Source of the DNA: Actinophytocola sp.
Lineage (GTDB): Bacteria; Actinomycetota; Actinomycetes; Mycobacteriales; Pseudonocardiaceae
Assembly: GCA_009377475.1 (NCBI GenBank)
Contig: WHTY01000009.1
Span: 19,562 to 83,561, forward strand
DNA length: 64,000 nt
Direction of reading: 5' to 3'
A program made the translations under genes and the position numbers. Positions 23,900 to 34,907 of the stretch are shown here, in pieces (position 1 is the first letter of the stretch; every line of letters begins with the position of its first letter). Under the pieces are notes generated by a model. That model saw only the letters and a list, made by a program, of their open reading frames with translations, searched no databases and was not told the origin of the DNA.

Positions 23900-23970
23900 T
23901 TGTGGACAACTACGTTGATTATAACCCAACTTGTGGAACAACTACACCCATGTAACTACTACATGTTGGG
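23900..23970 (-). promoter_or_regulatory. nrdR promoter with candidate paired operator repeats and a DnaA box
   Basis: A perfect -10 TATAAT lies on the minus strand at 23923-23918, about 130 bp before nrdR. It is bracketed by two near-identical repeats, TTGTGGACAACTAC (23900-23913) and TTGTGGAACAACTAC (23931-23945), whose starts are 31 bp apart, about three helix turns. Another dyad, CATGTA-N5-TACATG, lies at 23950-23966. Tandem boxes three turns apart are the known architecture for NrdR, though these repeats do not closely match the gamma-proteobacterial box. TGTGGACAA (23901-23909) is exactly the actinobacterial DnaA box TTGTCCACA reversed. Confidence 0.5.
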
Positions 23971-24102
23971 GTCGACCCTAGATCGCCTCCGGATGATCCG
24001 CAACGACCCGAGGGGGTGAAACCGGCCGCCGTGATCGGCTTCACGACCCACCCCCGCGACACGCCGGACCCCGCCCGGCGACACCGACACCGACAGCCTC
24101 GC
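23971..24102. other. short gap between nrdR promoter and LysM gene
   Basis: This 132-bp segment lies downstream of the LysM gene and upstream of the nrdR promoter on the same strand. I see no gene. GTGAAACCGGCCG...CGGCTTCAC (24016-24043 area) can form a hairpin and may terminate the LysM transcript. Confidence 0.35.
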
Positions 24103-24663
24103 TCACTTCCGCGTGATCGGCACGCTGAGCACCGCGCCCGCGGTCAACTCGCCCGCCGAGATGTCGTTCAACTCCTCGATACGCGCCACGACCGCGCTCG
24201 GATTCGCGCCAGGCGCGTATCGCTCGGCCAACTGCCACAGCGACTCCCCCGGCGCGACGGACACCACCGTCGTTGACTCAGGCACCGCTGGAGCGACGCC
24301 GTCCGCGAGCTCACCCACGACCGCGCCGAAGCCGACCGTCACCGCGCAGACCGCCGCCGCGACGGTCACCGCCCAGCGCCAGCCAACGGCGGGCCGATGC
24401 ACCATACATGCCGACACGGGTAGCCGCGCAGCGGCGGGTCGCGGCCACGTTTCCCCGCCCGGCCGCCGTCCCGGCACCCGCTCACGTCGCCGCGGCACGG
24501 CCGTCGGCGTGGCTACTCGGCAAGCCGCAGACCCCGCCACGACGCCGTCCGGTCTCGGACGCCGCACCACACGTCCGGACGCCGTCGCGCACGTGTCGGC
24601 TCCCGCTTCGCTCTGCGCGCGTGGGCCCCACCCGGCCGCATGGCTTCCGCTCAGAACCGGCAT
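24103..24663 (-). CDS. LysM-domain membrane protein, SOS cell-division regulator candidate (Rv2719c/DivS position)
   Basis: A 186-residue protein. A Pro/Arg-rich cytoplasmic N-terminus (1-90) is followed by one membrane segment (WAVTVAAAVCAVTVGFGAVV) and an extracellular LysM motif (VVSVAPGESLWQLAERYAPG to LSVPI). LysM binds peptidoglycan. The divergent partner is lexA and the next gene is nrdR, the same order as M. tuberculosis Rv2720-Rv2719c-Rv2718c. Rv2719c (ChiZ) and C. glutamicum DivS are SOS-induced and restrain division. AAGGAGG 6 nt before the ATG at 24661-24663 sets the start decisively. A LexA box lies 54 bp upstream. Confidence 0.85.
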   Translation of the reverse strand: MPVLSGSHAAGWGPRAQSEAGADTCATASGRVVRRPRPDGVVAGSAACRVATPTAVPRRRERVPGRRPGGETWPRPAAARLPVSACMVHRPAVGWRWAVTVAAAVCAVTVGFGAVVGELADGVAPAVPESTTVVSVAPGESLWQLAERYAPGANPSAVVARIEELNDISAGELTAGAVLSVPITRK

Positions 24664-24716
24664 CCTGATCCTCCTTCGGTCCGGTACCCGCCCGAGGCCA
24701 CGGACCACCCGCAACC

Positions 24717-24732
24717 TCGAACAGTCGTTCTA
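24717..24732. promoter_or_regulatory. LexA (SOS) box before the LysM gene
   Basis: TCGAAC-AGTC-GTTCTA: the core GAAC-N4-GTTC is perfect and one flank differs from the actinobacterial consensus TCGAAC-N4-GTTCGA. It lies 54 bp upstream of the LysM gene, in the divergent region shared with lexA. Confidence 0.88.
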
Positions 24733-24865
24733 TCGAACGCCTGAGCGAAGGTCTACCACGTGGCGCCGACAAAATCGAGAACGCGACCAGACCGCGACAG
24801 CCCGTCGCGTCGGCCTCCGCCGCCGTATCAGCGGCAAGACCGGCGACAATTACCCGGCGTGTCGC

Positions 24866-24881
24866 TCGAACAATTGTTTGA
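24866..24881. promoter_or_regulatory. LexA (SOS) box controlling lexA
   Basis: TCGAAC-AATT-GTTTGA, one mismatch from the consensus TCGAAC-N4-GTTCGA. It overlaps the probable lexA -35 element, so LexA bound here would block its own promoter. Confidence 0.85.
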
Positions 24882-24906
24882 AGTCATGGGCGTGTCGCGC
24901 TACGGT
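24878..24906 (+). promoter_or_regulatory. lexA promoter
   Basis: TTGAAG at 24878-24883 as -35 and TACGGT at 24901-24906 as -10, spaced by 17 bp. The transcript would start near 24913, 35 nt before the GTG. The -35 overlaps the SOS box. Confidence 0.55.
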
Positions 24907-24947
24907 CAACTACAGCAACAGCGACACGACTGGGAGGAAGCAAGGCC

Positions 24948-25709
24948 GTGGCCGACACGAAGAAGCCCACCTCGGGTGGCAAAGCGGGCACGAAGCGCGC
25001 GGGCGACACGCAGCTGCCCGAGCTGCCCGCTGACGACAACGTTCACAACTTCCCCGACAGGGGCGAGCTTGAGGACCTCACCGTACGCCAGGGCCAAATC
25101 CTTGAGGTCATCCGGTCCTGGGTGAGCAGGCTCGGCTATCCGCCGAGCGTGCGCGAGATCGGCGACGCCGTCGGACTCGCATCGACGTCGTCGGTGCAGC
25201 ACCAGTTGCTCGCGTTGCAGCGCAAGGGTTACCTCCGGCGGGACCCGAACCGGCCGCGCGCGGTCGGCGTCATTCCCGCCGAGGTCGACCCAGCGACGCT
25301 GCGCGGGCCGGACGACGACCAGGAGTCGCGGCCGACCCCGGCGTACGTGCCGCTGGTCGGGCGCATCGCCGCGGGCGGGCCGGTGCTCGCCGAGCAGGCC
25401 ATCGAGGACGTCTTCCCGCTGCCAAAGGACCTCGTTGGTGAGGGCGAGCTTTTCCTGCTCAGCGTCACCGGCGACTCGATGATCGACGCGGCGATCGCGG
25501 ACGGCGACTGGGTGGTGGTGCGCCAGCAGCCCACCGCAGACAACGGCGACATCGTGGCCGCGATGATCGAGGGCGAGGCCACCGTCAAGACGTTCAAGCA
25601 GGCCGACGGGCACACCTGGTTACTGCCGCAGAACGAGGCGTACGAGCCGATCCCCGGCGACGAGGCGTCGGTGCTCGGCAAGGTCGTTGCGGTGCTGCGG
25701 CGGCTCTGA
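24948..25709 (+). CDS. lexA: SOS repressor LexA
   Basis: A 253-residue LexA. The winged helix is about 44-105 ([16 protein letters not shown]...[15 protein letters not shown]). The self-cleavage site Ala142-Gly143 is in GRIAAGGP, the catalytic Ser177 in GDSM and Lys214 in TVKTF. RecA filaments trigger autocleavage and derepress the SOS genes. GGAGGAAG upstream sets the GTG at 24948. The first 40 residues are a basic, disordered extension, as in mycobacterial LexA. Six candidate binding sites are visible in this window, including its own promoter. Confidence 0.95.
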   Translation: MADTKKPTSGGKAGTKRAGDTQLPELPADDNVHNFPDRGELEDLTVRQGQILEVIRSWVSRLGYPPSVREIGDAVGLASTSSVQHQLLALQRKGYLRRDPNRPRAVGVIPAEVDPATLRGPDDDQESRPTPAYVPLVGRIAAGGPVLAEQAIEDVFPLPKDLVGEGELFLLSVTGDSMIDAAIADGDWVVVRQQPTADNGDIVAAMIEGEATVKTFKQADGHTWLLPQNEAYEPIPGDEASVLGKVVAVLRRL

Positions 25710-25737
25710 GCCGGGCGAGGCTGCTCCGCCCATGCGC

Positions 25738-26932
25738 TCAGGACCGCCTGCGGTACCAGCTCCAGCCCGCGTACACCAAGCCGACGACGCTCGCGGCGAC
25801 GATGAAGCCGGGAATCGGCGCCAGCCCGGCTTTGTCCGCCTCCCGACGCTCGTCCGCTCCCGCAGCGGCTGGCTGGCCAGGACCGGCGCCGTTGCCGTCC
25901 GTGGCACGCCGCTCTGCCGCACGAGCCTCGGCCGCGTGGGCTTTGGCCACCGCGCCGGGCACCGCGCGGATCGGTTGTCCGCCGCCCTCCCCGGCGGACA
26001 ACAACGTGCCGTCCGGCGTGAACGTGATCGCCTCGCCTTGCGGCTCTCTGGGTAGCCGGATCCGCACCGGCTCCCGCCCCAGCGCCTCGACGAGGTGACC
26101 ATCCGGCGCGGGATACAGGTAGGCGTCGGTGTAGGTGCGCAGCGCGATCACACTGCCGTCGGCGTTGACCGCGCCACCGGTGACCAGCGCCGAACTGGCA
26201 CTGCCGACCGGACCGCCCGGCGTGTCGCTGCTGGGGATGGTCACTTCGGCGACCTTGACCAGCGGTGTCGGGCCGGGACTGCGCAAGCGGGCTTTCGGCC
26301 GGTAGACCTCCGCGGTGCCCAACAGGGTCTTGGTCACGATGTGCGGCACGCCGGACGGGCCGAGCAGCAGTGCCTCGGCGTCGTGCTTGCCGTCGGGGTA
26401 GGTCAACCGGTGCAGCCGGGCGGTGCCGTCGGGGCGCAGTGTGTGCACCGCGACCGTGTCGCGTTTCGCGCTGTTGTCGCCGGTGTCGGCCAGCCACAGC
26501 GTCCCGTCGTTGGCGAGCGCGAGGTCTTCGACGTCGTACGGATCGATCGCGCCGGTGATGACCTTCCGCACCGTGCACGAGCGGTCCAGCACGTACACCT
26601 TCAGGGAGCTGCCGCCGTCGGCGACGGCGTACCACTGCGACGCACCGGCAGCGAGGCCAGAGAGTTCGGCCAGCCGGTCGTCGCGCACCGTGCACACCGC
26701 CTTCGGTGGCGCGGCCCGTGTGGTGGCCTCGAGGGCGTTGGCGGGCGTCGCGGTGCCAGCCAACTCGGTGGCCCCGCCCGCGCTGGCGGACGGCGTGGCA
26801 CGGATCAGGGCGGTGCCCGTCGGTGCACCACCAGCAGGCCCGGCGCCCAGTGCCGCGCCAGGCAGCGCCACCAGCGCGACCAGCGTGCACGCCGCGACCA
26901 GCGCGGAGGCGGCCGCGTGGAACGCGCGCGGC

Positions 26933-26949
<17 letters not shown>
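25738..26949 (-). CDS. secreted, membrane-anchored propeller-like protein (Rv2721c position)
   Basis: A 403-residue protein. There is a signal peptide (about 10-36, ASALVAACTLVALVALPGAALG). A repeat-rich domain (about 85-330) contains blade-like phrases such as DVEDLALANDGTLWLADTGDN and GEAITFTPDGTLLSAGEGG, suggesting a beta-propeller like the SdiA-regulated or esterase-like phytase families. An Ala/Arg-rich linker leads to a C-terminal membrane segment with a RRRS tail. Its ATG lies inside the end of hflX (17-bp overlap), implying coupling. The position between lexA and hflX matches Rv2721c. The function is unknown. Confidence 0.7.
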
Positions 26950-28432
<1,483 letters not shown>

Positions 28433-28522
28433 CGTGCCTCCATCGTCCCACGACGACGGCTATCACGGCGAGTGATTTCGTCCGGCGACACGCGGCGAGC
28501 GCCGCGACCGGACCACCGATCG

Positions 28523-29359
28523 TTACGCAGGGTCACTCCACCAGACGTCGTTGAGCACTCCTTCAGCCAGGATGACGGCGGGACCGGTGAGGGTTGCGCC
28601 GTCGGGCTGGATACGCACCGTGACTTCACCGCCGGGGATCCGCACGATCCGGGTGCCGGTGTCCTCTCCCGTGGCGTAGAGGTCGGCGGCGGCGGCCGCG
28701 ACCGTGCCGGTGCCGCAGGAACGGGTCTCCCCCACGCCGCGTTCGAACACCCGCATCCGCAGGACGTCGTCGCTGAGCCGGTTGAGGAACTCGACGTTGA
28801 CGCCGTTCGGGAAGTCCGCCGGGTCGACGTCCGGCTGCCTGGTCAGGTCCAGCGCCGCGACGTCCGTGTCGAGCGTGGTGACCAGGTGCGGGTTGCCGAC
28901 GTCCACCGCGATACCGGCGTATCGCGTGCCTGCCAGCATCGCCGCCGACGTTCCGGTCACCGCGACCTTGCCCATGCTGACGGTGACGCTGCCGTCGGCG
29001 TGCACCACGACCGGCCGGTCCCCCGCCCTGCTACCGACGACGAACTCGCGCGCTTCGACCAGGTCCGCGTCGACCAGGTACCGCGCGAACACCCGCACGC
29101 CGTTGCCGCACATCTCCGCGATCGACCCGTCGGCGTTGCGGTAGTCCATGAACCAGTCGCTCGCCGAACCCACGGTGCCGGGGACGTCGGTGAGGGCCGA
29201 GGAGCGCACGACGCGCAGCACGCCGTCCGCACCGAGCCCGCGCTGCCGGTCGCACAGCGCCCGCACGCGTTCCTCGGTGAGGTCCAGCGTGGCGTCGGGA
29301 TCGGGCAGCAGCACGAAGTCGTTCTGCGTGCCGTGCCCTTTCAGAAAGCTGATGCCCAC
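28523..29359 (-). CDS. dapF: diaminopimelate epimerase
   Basis: A 278-residue enzyme of the lysine/peptidoglycan pathway that converts LL-DAP to meso-DAP. Both catalytic cysteines are present, in AEMCGNGVR and [11 protein letters not shown], each followed by the Gly-x-Gly that binds the carboxylate. The GTG at 29357-29359 starts [16 protein letters not shown], the usual N-terminus, 5 bp after the miaA stop, so expression is probably coupled. The frame remains open upstream but only as a shadow of miaA. Confidence 0.94.
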   Translation of the reverse strand: MGISFLKGHGTQNDFVLLPDPDATLDLTEERVRALCDRQRGLGADGVLRVVRSSALTDVPGTVGSASDWFMDYRNADGSIAEMCGNGVRVFARYLVDADLVEAREFVVGSRAGDRPVVVHADGSVTVSMGKVAVTGTSAAMLAGTRYAGIAVDVGNPHLVTTLDTDVAALDLTRQPDVDPADFPNGVNVEFLNRLSDDVLRMRVFERGVGETRSCGTGTVAAAAADLYATGEDTGTRIVRIPGGEVTVRIQPDGATLTGPAVILAEGVLNDVWWSDPA

Positions 29360-29364
29360 GCCGT

Positions 29365-30294
29365 TCAGGTTACGTGGGCGACGACGCTGGTCAGCACGCC
29401 GGGCTCGGCGGCGTCGAACCACGTGATGCGCGTGTCGCGGCGGAACCAGGACCGCTGTCGGCGCACGAACCGGCGGGTGGCCCGCGCGGTGTCCGCAGCG
29501 GCAGCCGCGAAGTCCCCTTCGCCGTCCAGCGCGGCGAGGACCTGCTGGTACCCGAGCGCGCGCGGCGCTGTGGTGCCGTCCCGCAGGCCCTGGCCGATCA
29601 GCGTGCGCACCTCGTCGACAAGGCCAACCTCGAACATCCGCTCCACCCGGACGTCGACCCGCTGGTCCAGCTCGGCGACGTCGCGGTCCAGCCCGACGAA
29701 CACGGTGTCGTAGCGGGGCGCGCCGCGTTCCGGCATGGTCGCGGAGAACGGTCGGCCGGTGATGGTGATGACCTCCAGCGCCCGCACGATGCGGCGGGTG
29801 TTGCTCGGCAGGATCGCGACGGCCGCGTCCGGGTCCTGCTCCGCCAGTCGCGCGTGCATCGCCTCGGCCCCGATCTCCGCTGCCTCGCGCGCCAGCCGCG
29901 CCCGCACCTCGGGGTCGGTGCCGGGAAAGCGCAGGTCGTCCACGATGGCCTGCACGTACAGCCCGGAACCCCCGCAGATCACCGGGACCGTGCCGTCGGC
30001 GAGCAACCGCTCGATGCACGCACGCGCGTCGCGTTGGTATGCGGCGACCGACGCGGTCTCGGTGACGTCGAGGACGTCGAGCAGGTGGTGCGGCACGCCG
30101 CGCCGCTCGTCCGGCGGCACTTTCGCGGTGCCGATGTCCATGCCCCGATACAACTGCATCGCGTCGGCGTTGACGACCTCCCCGCCGAGCGCGAGCGCCA
30201 GCTCGATCGCGAGGTCGGACTTGCCGGTGGCGGTGGGGCCGACGACGGCGACCGGCCGCACGACGCCCTGCCCGGAGTCGCGCGGACTGCTCAC
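29365..30294 (-). CDS. miaA: tRNA dimethylallyltransferase
   Basis: A 309-residue enzyme that prenylates A37 of tRNAs reading UNN codons. The P-loop is [13 protein letters not shown], the DSxQ-type motif here reads [17 protein letters not shown], and the central motif [10 protein letters not shown] is intact. The next modification step would be done by MiaB, 3 kb away. The GTG start overlaps the upstream gene stop by 4 bp (GTGA). Confidence 0.94.
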   Translation of the reverse strand: MSSPRDSGQGVVRPVAVVGPTATGKSDLAIELALALGGEVVNADAMQLYRGMDIGTAKVPPDERRGVPHHLLDVLDVTETASVAAYQRDARACIERLLADGTVPVICGGSGLYVQAIVDDLRFPGTDPEVRARLAREAAEIGAEAMHARLAEQDPDAAVAILPSNTRRIVRALEVITITGRPFSATMPERGAPRYDTVFVGLDRDVAELDQRVDVRVERMFEVGLVDEVRTLIGQGLRDGTTAPRALGYQQVLAALDGEGDFAAAAADTARATRRFVRRQRSWFRRDTRITWFDAAEPGVLTSVVAHVT

Positions 30295-31025
30295 CGGGCC
30301 TCCCAGGTCGCGACGTGGTAGCCCACCCCGAACGGCGCTGCCGAGTAGTGCAGCGTGGCCTGCCAGTCGCGATCACACGCGGCGCCGCAGTGGTTCGCTC
30401 CCACCCCACCCGCGACCTGCCAGGCCACCCGACCCGCCGCGCCGAGCTTGCCGCACAGCGCCGGGTCGATGCGCGCGAGCCCGTCGGCGTCTGCACTGCG
30501 CAGCGCGTCGGCGATGCTCGCGTCGAACTCCGGCGCGCGGTCGTCGTTGCCGCCGGGAGACTTCGCGCCGTGCCGGTTCGAGCCGTCGGCGAGCACCAGC
30601 AACGCGGTGTCGTCGCCGGTGGCGAGTTCCGCCCCGATGCGTGCGCAGTCGGGCTGCGGCGTCGCGGGGTCCAGGACGTCCACCGTGACGGCGTCGGCCC
30701 CAGCCTGCTCCCGCAGCCAGCCCGCGACCAGCACCGGCAGCGGCAACGCGCCCGACACGGCATCCGAGAAGTCCGCAGCGACGTCCTTCGACAGGGTGAC
30801 ATCGACGGCGGCTCCGTACCCGGCGAAGCTGCCCCGCCGCCCGGCGTAACTGCCGGAGCCATCGGCGTCTGCCGCGACGGCACGCCAGCGGTTCGCGCCC
30901 CGCCGCAGCCAGCGCGCGGCGGCCAGCACGGCGTGCCGCAGCTCGGCGATCTGCCGGTCGTCGCCGGGCGCGAGCTGAGGTATCAGCAGCGGCGAGTACG
31001 GCACGAGGGCCACACGAGTGATCAC
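30291..31025 (-). CDS. class III extradiol dioxygenase-like protein (Rv2728c position)
   Basis: A 244-residue protein with the fold signature of the LigB/extradiol dioxygenase superfamily ([40 protein letters not shown]). The expected Fe(II)-binding histidines of true LigB enzymes are not all evident, so it may be a non-catalytic relative. It is upstream of miaA with a 4-bp overlap. Rv2728c holds this position in M. tuberculosis. The start GTG at 31023-31025 is uncertain; another GTG lies 4 codons inside. Confidence 0.7.
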   Translation of the reverse strand: MITRVALVPYSPLLIPQLAPGDDRQIAELRHAVLAAARWLRRGANRWRAVAADADGSGSYAGRRGSFAGYGAAVDVTLSKDVAADFSDAVSGALPLPVLVAGWLREQAGADAVTVDVLDPATPQPDCARIGAELATGDDTALLVLADGSNRHGAKSPGGNDDRAPEFDASIADALRSADADGLARIDPALCGKLGAAGRVAWQVAGGVGANHCGAACDRDWQATLHYSAAPFGVGYHVATWEAR

Positions 31026-31243
31026 GCCGATCGAGCGTACGCGGCGGCGTCGAGACGCCGCGGCGACGGGCCTGAGTCGGACAATCGCGGCACTGGAGTA
31101 CCGAACTCGATGCTGACCTGCTTGAATGCGGCAAGCACCTAGTGAAGGGTAGACACCAGGTGTGAGCACTGTCCGGCCCCGCCACCCGCGGGGCGCCACC
31201 GGCGATGCCAGGCCGGGGGCACACAGCCGACGAAGGAGCCGTG
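31026..31243. other. divergent control region between the miaA operon and DUF349 gene
   Basis: About 218 bp with no gene seen. An 11-nt odd palindrome, ACACCAGGTGT, lies at 31153-31163. No clear -35/-10 pair could be fixed. Confidence 0.3.
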
Positions 31244-32572
31244 ATGGCTGACCACAAGGCGACCCAGGAGACCACCACGCACGCGCCAGCGCCGACCGAG
31301 GTACTACAAGGCCACGTGAGCATCGCCCATGCGGCGCCACCGGTGCCCAACGCCGAAGTCGCCCCCTCACGCTGGGGCCGCATCGATGACGACGGCACGG
31401 TGTACGTCACGACCTCCGGCGGGGAACGCACGGTCGGCATCTGGCAGGCAGGATCGGCCGAGGCGGGGCTGCTGCACTACGCCCGCAAGTTCGACGACAT
31501 CCGCACCGAGGTTGAGCTGCTCGAGTCGCGCCTGACCACCCGGCGCGGCAACCCGAAGCAGGCCCTGCAGACGGCGGTGCAGATCAGGGACGGTCTCGAC
31601 GAGGCAGCCATCGTCGGGGACATCGAGGCGCTGCGCGCCAGGCTGAACCACGTGATCGAGCACGCCGAACAGGCCGTCGGCGAGGCCAAGCACGAGCGCG
31701 AGGCCGCAAGAGCCGCCGCGATCAAACGCAAAGAAGAACTCGCGGCCGAGGCGGAGGCCATCGCGGAGAACTCGACGCAGTGGAAGGTGGCAGGTGACCG
31801 CCTCAAGGAGATCCTCGATGAGTGGAAGACCATCAAGGGGATCGAGCGCCGGACGGACGACGAGCTGTGGAAGCGCTTCTCCAAGGCGCGCGAGGGCTTC
31901 AACCGGCGGCGCGGGTCGCACTTCGCGGAGCTGGACAAGCAACGCGCCGCGGCGAAGACCCGCAAGGAAGAGCTGATCGTCGAAGCGGAGTCGCTGACCG
32001 ACTCCACCGACTGGGGTCCGACGGCGAACCGCTACAAGCAGCTGATGAGCGAGTGGAAGGCGGCGGGCAAGGCGCCGCGCGACACGGACGAGGCGCTGTG
32101 GCAGCGGTTCCGCGCCGCGCAGGACGCCTTCTTCGCCCGCCGCTCGGCGGCGTTCTCCGAGCGAGACGCCGAGTTCAGCGAGAATGCCCGACTCAAGGAT
32201 GAGCTGCTGGCGGAGGCGGACAAGATCGACCCGGCTGCCAACCTTGCGGCGGCCAAGGCGCAGCTCCGCAAGATCCAGGACCGGTGGGACGAGATCGGCA
32301 AGGTCCCCCGCGAGCGCATCCGCGAGCTCGACGGCAGGCTCAAGGCCGTCCAGGACCGGGTCAGGGCCGCCGAGGACAGCAAGTGGCGCCGCACCGACCC
32401 GGAGGCGCTGGCGCGTGCCGCGCAGTTCCGCGAGCGCGTCGAGCAGTTCGAGGAGCAGGCCGCCAAGGCGCGCGCGGCGGGCGACGAACGCAGGGCCAAG
32501 CAGGCCGAGGAGCAGGCCGCGCAGTGGCGCGAGTGGCTGCAGGCCGCCGAGAAGGCGGTCGCCGAGCGGTGA
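31244..32572 (+). CDS. DUF349 coiled-coil protein
   Basis: A 442-residue, highly charged helical protein. It has repeated DUF349 modules of about 70 residues, each with a conserved Trp phrase: WKVAGDRLKEILDEWKTIKGI, then WGPTANRYKQLMSEWKAAGKAP, then AKAQLRKIQDRWDEIGKVP. The C-terminus is a long Glu/Ala/Arg coiled coil. GAAGGAG 5 nt upstream sets the ATG at 31244. The family is widespread in actinobacteria (Rv2731 in M. tuberculosis occupies the same place) and its function is unknown. The long coiled coil suggests a scaffolding or RNA-binding role. Confidence 0.82.
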   Translation: MADHKATQETTTHAPAPTEVLQGHVSIAHAAPPVPNAEVAPSRWGRIDDDGTVYVTTSGGERTVGIWQAGSAEAGLLHYARKFDDIRTEVELLESRLTTRRGNPKQALQTAVQIRDGLDEAAIVGDIEALRARLNHVIEHAEQAVGEAKHEREAARAAAIKRKEELAAEAEAIAENSTQWKVAGDRLKEILDEWKTIKGIERRTDDELWKRFSKAREGFNRRRGSHFAELDKQRAAAKTRKEELIVEAESLTDSTDWGPTANRYKQLMSEWKAAGKAPRDTDEALWQRFRAAQDAFFARRSAAFSERDAEFSENARLKDELLAEADKIDPAANLAAAKAQLRKIQDRWDEIGKVPRERIRELDGRLKAVQDRVRAAEDSKWRRTDPEALARAAQFRERVEQFEEQAAKARAAGDERRAKQAEEQAAQWREWLQAAEKAVAER

Positions 32573-32600
32573 GTGAGGCGGAGACGACCAGCGCCGCCCC

Positions 32601-33119
32601 CTACCCCACCATGTCCGGCCGGGACCACGCGGTGCGCAGCCAGTTCGCGGCGAGCAGAATCATCAGCACCAGCGCGAGGCTCATGCCGATCCCGGGACCA
32701 GCCCCGGCGTGCCCGGACGCGCCGGACGACTGCTGCGACCAGATCGCCAGCAGGCCGTCCACCGAGGCGATGCAGCAACCCACCGCGCACACCCACGCGA
32801 GCCACCAGCGGCCGACGACCAGCGTCAGCGCAGAGGCGGCGATGCCGAACCCGGCGGCCGTCGCAGCGAACAGCTTCGGGATGCCGACCTCGTGGTAGAG
32901 CAGCACCTGCCAGCCCGCGTCGCCGCCCACCCACGGCAGCAAGAAGACGACGATGCTGGCGAACACGAGCACCGCGATGACGAACCCGCGCCGACCGGGT
33001 TCGATCCGGCGGGCGACCGCGCGCTCGACCTCGTCGATCTCCTGCCGCAACTCGGCCACCTCGCGCTCCTCGTCGAATCGGTCGTCATCACCCGGCTGGT
33101 CGTCTGGCTCGCGCACCAC
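32601..33119 (-). CDS. four-pass membrane protein (Rv2732c position)
   Basis: A 172-residue protein with an acidic cytoplasmic N-terminus (about 1-40, DDRFDEEREVAELRQEIDEV), then hydrophobic segments around 46-64, 80-95, 103-120 and 140-160. I do not recognise a functional family. AAGGAGG at 33130-33136 favours the GTG at 33117-33119; the frame opens 12 codons earlier, which would overlap miaB. It directly follows miaB, as Rv2732c does in M. tuberculosis, and converges on the DUF349 gene. Confidence 0.7.
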   Translation of the reverse strand: MVREPDDQPGDDDRFDEEREVAELRQEIDEVERAVARRIEPGRRGFVIAVLVFASIVVFLLPWVGGDAGWQVLLYHEVGIPKLFAATAAGFGIAASALTLVVGRWWLAWVCAVGCCIASVDGLLAIWSQQSSGASGHAGAGPGIGMSLALVLMILLAANWLRTAWSRPDMVG

Positions 33120-33139
33120 GGCGGGCTCGCCTCCTTCGT

Positions 33140-34636
33140 TCAGCACACCGAACACCCGCCGGTGGCGGGTTCCGGCGTCGGCCGCGCCCCGATGGCCGGC
33201 ATGCCGAGCCCGACCTGCTCGATGCCGTCGGTGCGGGGACGTCGTCCCGCCTCGGCGTTGTCGCCCGCCGTGGTGCGGCGGTGCGACAGAATGTCGGCGT
33301 CCGCGACCAGGTGGTGCGGCGCGCCGTAGGTGATGGTGGTTGCCACGATGTCACCGGGCCGCACCTCGCCGTCAACGGCGTCGCCGCGCGGCGTGAAGTG
33401 CACCAGCCTGCCGTCGCGGGCGCGCCCGCTCATCCGGTGCGTCTCGGCGTCCTTGCGGCCCTCGCCGGTCGCGACCAGCAGCTCGACCCGCTGCCCGACG
33501 AGCCGTTTGTTCTCCTCCCAGGCGATCTCGTCCTGCAGCGCGACCAGCCGCTCGTAGCGCTCCTGCACGACGTCCTTGGGGAGCTGGTCAGACAGGTCGG
33601 CGGCCGGGGTGCCGGGTCGCTTCGAGTACTGGAACGTGAACGCGCTGGAGAACCGCGCCTGCCGCACGACGTCCAGCGTGGCCTGGAAGTCCTCCTCGGT
33701 CTCGCCAGGGAAGCCCACGATGATGTCGGTGGTGATGGCGGCGTCGGGCATCCGCTCGCGGACCTTGTCGATGATCGACAGGAACCGGCTGCTGCGGTAC
33801 GAGCGCCGCATCGCCTTGAGCACCCGGTCGGAGCCGGACTGCAACGGCATGTGCAGCTGCGGGCAGACGTTCGGCGTCTCGGCCATCGCGTCGATGACGT
33901 CGTCGGTGAACGCGGCCGGGTGCGGCGAGGTGAACCGCACCCGCTCAAGGCCGTCGATCTCGCCACCGGCGCGCAGCAGCTTGCCGAAGGCGTAGCGGTC
34001 GCCGAACTCGACGCCGTAGGAGTTGACGTTCTGCCCGAGCAGCGTCACCTCGAGCACGCCTTCGGCGACCAGCGCCTCCACCTCGGCGAGCACGTCGCCC
34101 GGTCTGCGGTCGCGCTCCTTGCCGCGCAGCGACGGCACGATGCAGAAGGTGCAGGTGTTGTTGCAGCCGACCGAGATCGACACCCAGCCGGAGTACGCCG
34201 AGTCGCGCCGCGCGGGCAGCGTCGAGGGGAACGTCTCCAGCGACTCCAGGATCTCGACCTCGGCCTCGCGGTTGTGTCGGGCGCGCTCCAGCAGTGTCGG
34301 CAGCGAGCCGATGTTGTGGGTGCCGAACACGACGTCGACCCACGGCGCGCGCTTGACGATCTCGCCCCGGTCCTTCTGGGCGAGGCAGCCGCCCACCGCG
34401 ATCTGCAGGTCGGGGCGCGCCTTTTTCACCCGCGCGAGGTGGCCCAGGTTGCCGTACAGCTTGTTGTCGGCGTTCTCCCGCACCGCGCAGGTGTTGAACA
34501 CGATGACGTCGGCGTCGTCCGGCGCCGTGCCCTCGGCGGGGACGTAGCCCGCGCCTTCCAGCTGCCCGGCGAGACGTTCGGAGTCGTGCACGTTCATCTG
34601 GCAGCCGAAAGTGCGGATCTGGTATGTGGGTGCCAC
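33140..34636 (-). CDS. miaB: tRNA-2-methylthio-N6-dimethylallyladenosine synthase
   Basis: A 498-residue radical-SAM methylthiotransferase acting on i6A37 of tRNA after MiaA. The N-terminal UPF0004 domain has three cluster cysteines ([23 protein letters not shown]). The radical-SAM motif is [12 protein letters not shown] and a TRAM domain follows (about 385-445). The C-terminal 50 residues are a low-complexity extension ending GGCSVC, with two extra cysteines. The GTG at 34634-34636 gives the family start [15 protein letters not shown]. Confidence 0.94.
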   Translation of the reverse strand: MAPTYQIRTFGCQMNVHDSERLAGQLEGAGYVPAEGTAPDDADVIVFNTCAVRENADNKLYGNLGHLARVKKARPDLQIAVGGCLAQKDRGEIVKRAPWVDVVFGTHNIGSLPTLLERARHNREAEVEILESLETFPSTLPARRDSAYSGWVSISVGCNNTCTFCIVPSLRGKERDRRPGDVLAEVEALVAEGVLEVTLLGQNVNSYGVEFGDRYAFGKLLRAGGEIDGLERVRFTSPHPAAFTDDVIDAMAETPNVCPQLHMPLQSGSDRVLKAMRRSYRSSRFLSIIDKVRERMPDAAITTDIIVGFPGETEEDFQATLDVVRQARFSSAFTFQYSKRPGTPAADLSDQLPKDVVQERYERLVALQDEIAWEENKRLVGQRVELLVATGEGRKDAETHRMSGRARDGRLVHFTPRGDAVDGEVRPGDIVATTITYGAPHHLVADADILSHRRTTAGDNAEAGRRPRTDGIEQVGLGMPAIGARPTPEPATGGCSVC

Positions 34637-34907
34637 GCTCCCAGGATAGGACGTCGCGCACCGGCGACGACCGCAGGCCGTCATCCGCACGCACCAACGA
34701 GCACCCGGCCCGCGTGCGCCGAAGTCGATCTTGTGATTAGAGTGACCGGGCGCGCCGTAGCCCGTTCGGTCGATGTCACGTGCCGATCCAGGTGACACGT
34801 CGGTTGCGGTTAGGCGACATACAGAGCACGAGCGTGCCATGGGGTGTTGAATCCCGGTGTCAGATCGAATCGAGGAACGAGACCATGTTCGCCGGTATGG
34901 AGGCCAC
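34637..34907. other. control region of the glutamate-type ABC operon
   Basis: About 270 bp between the divergent miaB and the ABC operon. The only striking structure is the inverted repeat at 34774-34797. No confident -35/-10 pair is visible. Confidence 0.35.
34774..34797. promoter_or_regulatory. inverted repeat TGTCAC-N12-GTGACA
   Basis: Perfect 6-bp arms separated by 12 bp, 111 bp upstream of the ABC-transporter start. The size suits a dimeric regulator such as a GntR, GlnR or CRP-type protein, but the arms do not match the CRP/GlxR box TGTGA-N6-TCACA. Confidence 0.4.

Noticed and set aside
25713..25731. Small hairpin GGGCG...CGCCC after lexA
   Set aside because: A 5-bp stem with a 9-nt loop is too weak to call as a terminator in such GC-rich DNA.
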